The translations under genes were made by a program, and so were the position numbers. DNA of 64,000 nucleotides from positions 33,104-97,103 of the forward strand of contig JACCGJ010000627.1 of NCBI GenBank assembly GCA_013407085.1. The letters run 5' to 3'. Positions 63,690-64,000 of the stretch are shown here, one piece after another. Positions within the stretch are counted from its first letter, which is position 1. The number at the start of each line of letters is the position of its first letter. Under the pieces are notes generated by a model, which had not been told where the DNA came from, searched no databases, and saw only the letters and a program-made list of their open reading frames with translations. Source of the DNA: Atriophallophorus winterbourni. Taxonomy: Eukaryota > Platyhelminthes > Trematoda > Plagiorchiida > Microphallidae.

Positions 63690-64000
63690 TAATATAGTAT
63701 ATATATATATTTACACAATCATTTAAAAATGAACAAGTGCCACCCGACAATGCACGAGAAAAAGAAAGAAAGAAAAAAAGTGCAATATGAGGGGGAATTT
63801 TTTTTGTCCATTGTTCCACATGTCGATTTTTCAATTTTTTTTTTCACAAAGTTGAGGGGGGGACACAAAATAGAATGCACTCTCTCCACTGTTGCCGGTT
63901 CTCAGCCATCGTCGACAGCGTGTCAAGCCACAGACACTCACTATCCCTTGGACCCCACCCAGGAAGCCGCGTTCGTCCGACCCGAGCTAAACCCGACGTC
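63690..64000 (-). mobile_element. LINE B-family 3' end, running out of the window
   Basis: Minus strand from 64000: frame with SSGRTNAASWVGSKG, then DTLSTMAENRQQWRECILFC, then a T-rich 3' UTR like that at 28730-28925. An alternating TA run lies at its left edge (63690-63712). Confidence 0.82.

Overview
The window is eukaryotic, intron-rich and heavily loaded with transposons. A digenean trematode (flatworm) is the best guess. The reasons are many Penelope-like elements with GIY-YIG endonucleases, hammerhead-ribozyme motifs including one in a tRNA-like SINE (as in the schistosome SMalpha family), Ty3/gypsy remnants whose protease keeps the DTASDIT-type motif, BEL/Pao and non-LTR elements, and widely spaced exons of conserved animal genes. 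The species cannot be named from sequence alone.

Four host genes can be supported. (1) 262-13789 (+): 3' two thirds of discs large (MAGUK scaffold), with a PDZ domain, an SH3 domain split by a GC-AG intron, and a nucleotide-binding-dead guanylate kinase domain. (2) 18342-26100 (-): seven exons of an unrecognised gene with two U1/JAZ-type zinc fingers, 445 residues, 5' incomplete. (3) 45601-55024 (+): complete four-exon gene for the alpha subunit shared by protein farnesyltransferase and geranylgeranyltransferase type I, 402 residues. (4) 59780-62318 (+): first three coding exons of a LanC-like protein (180 residues), continuing past the window. All splice phases listed were checked to be consistent.

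Layout: 1-14 kb is dlg with a Penelope element, itself interrupted by a pogo-type DNA transposon, in its first visible intron; a mariner-type deletion derivative with about 83-bp inverted repeats sits in the intron before the guanylate kinase exons. 14-18.3 kb holds SINEs and Penelope and LINE pieces. 18.3-26.1 kb is the zinc-finger gene. 26-31 kb holds a Penelope fragment, two LINE reverse transcriptases, a 1000-N gap and a hammerhead-bearing SINE. 31-34.9 kb is a BEL/Pao remnant bracketed by inverted LTRs and sitting in a spliced, nonsense-mutated retrocopy of the zinc-finger gene. 36-41 kb is a tandem Penelope array split by tRNA-derived SINEs and a LINE tail. 42-45 kb is a LINE endonuclease split by a second LINE-derived insert with an 11-bp target duplication, then a Ty3/gypsy remnant and a LINE tail. 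45.6-55 kb is the prenyltransferase gene, whose introns hold SINEs, a piggyBac-type MITE and a piggyBac remnant. 55-64 kb is the LanC-like gene with LINE tails in inverted orientation.

The most notable theme is self-cleaving RNA. A near-ideal hammerhead sits directly behind a tRNA-like promoter region in two copies of one SINE. Weaker hammerhead-like motifs occur in a second repeat pair, next to the first Penelope endonuclease, and as a 30-bp insertion in another SINE.
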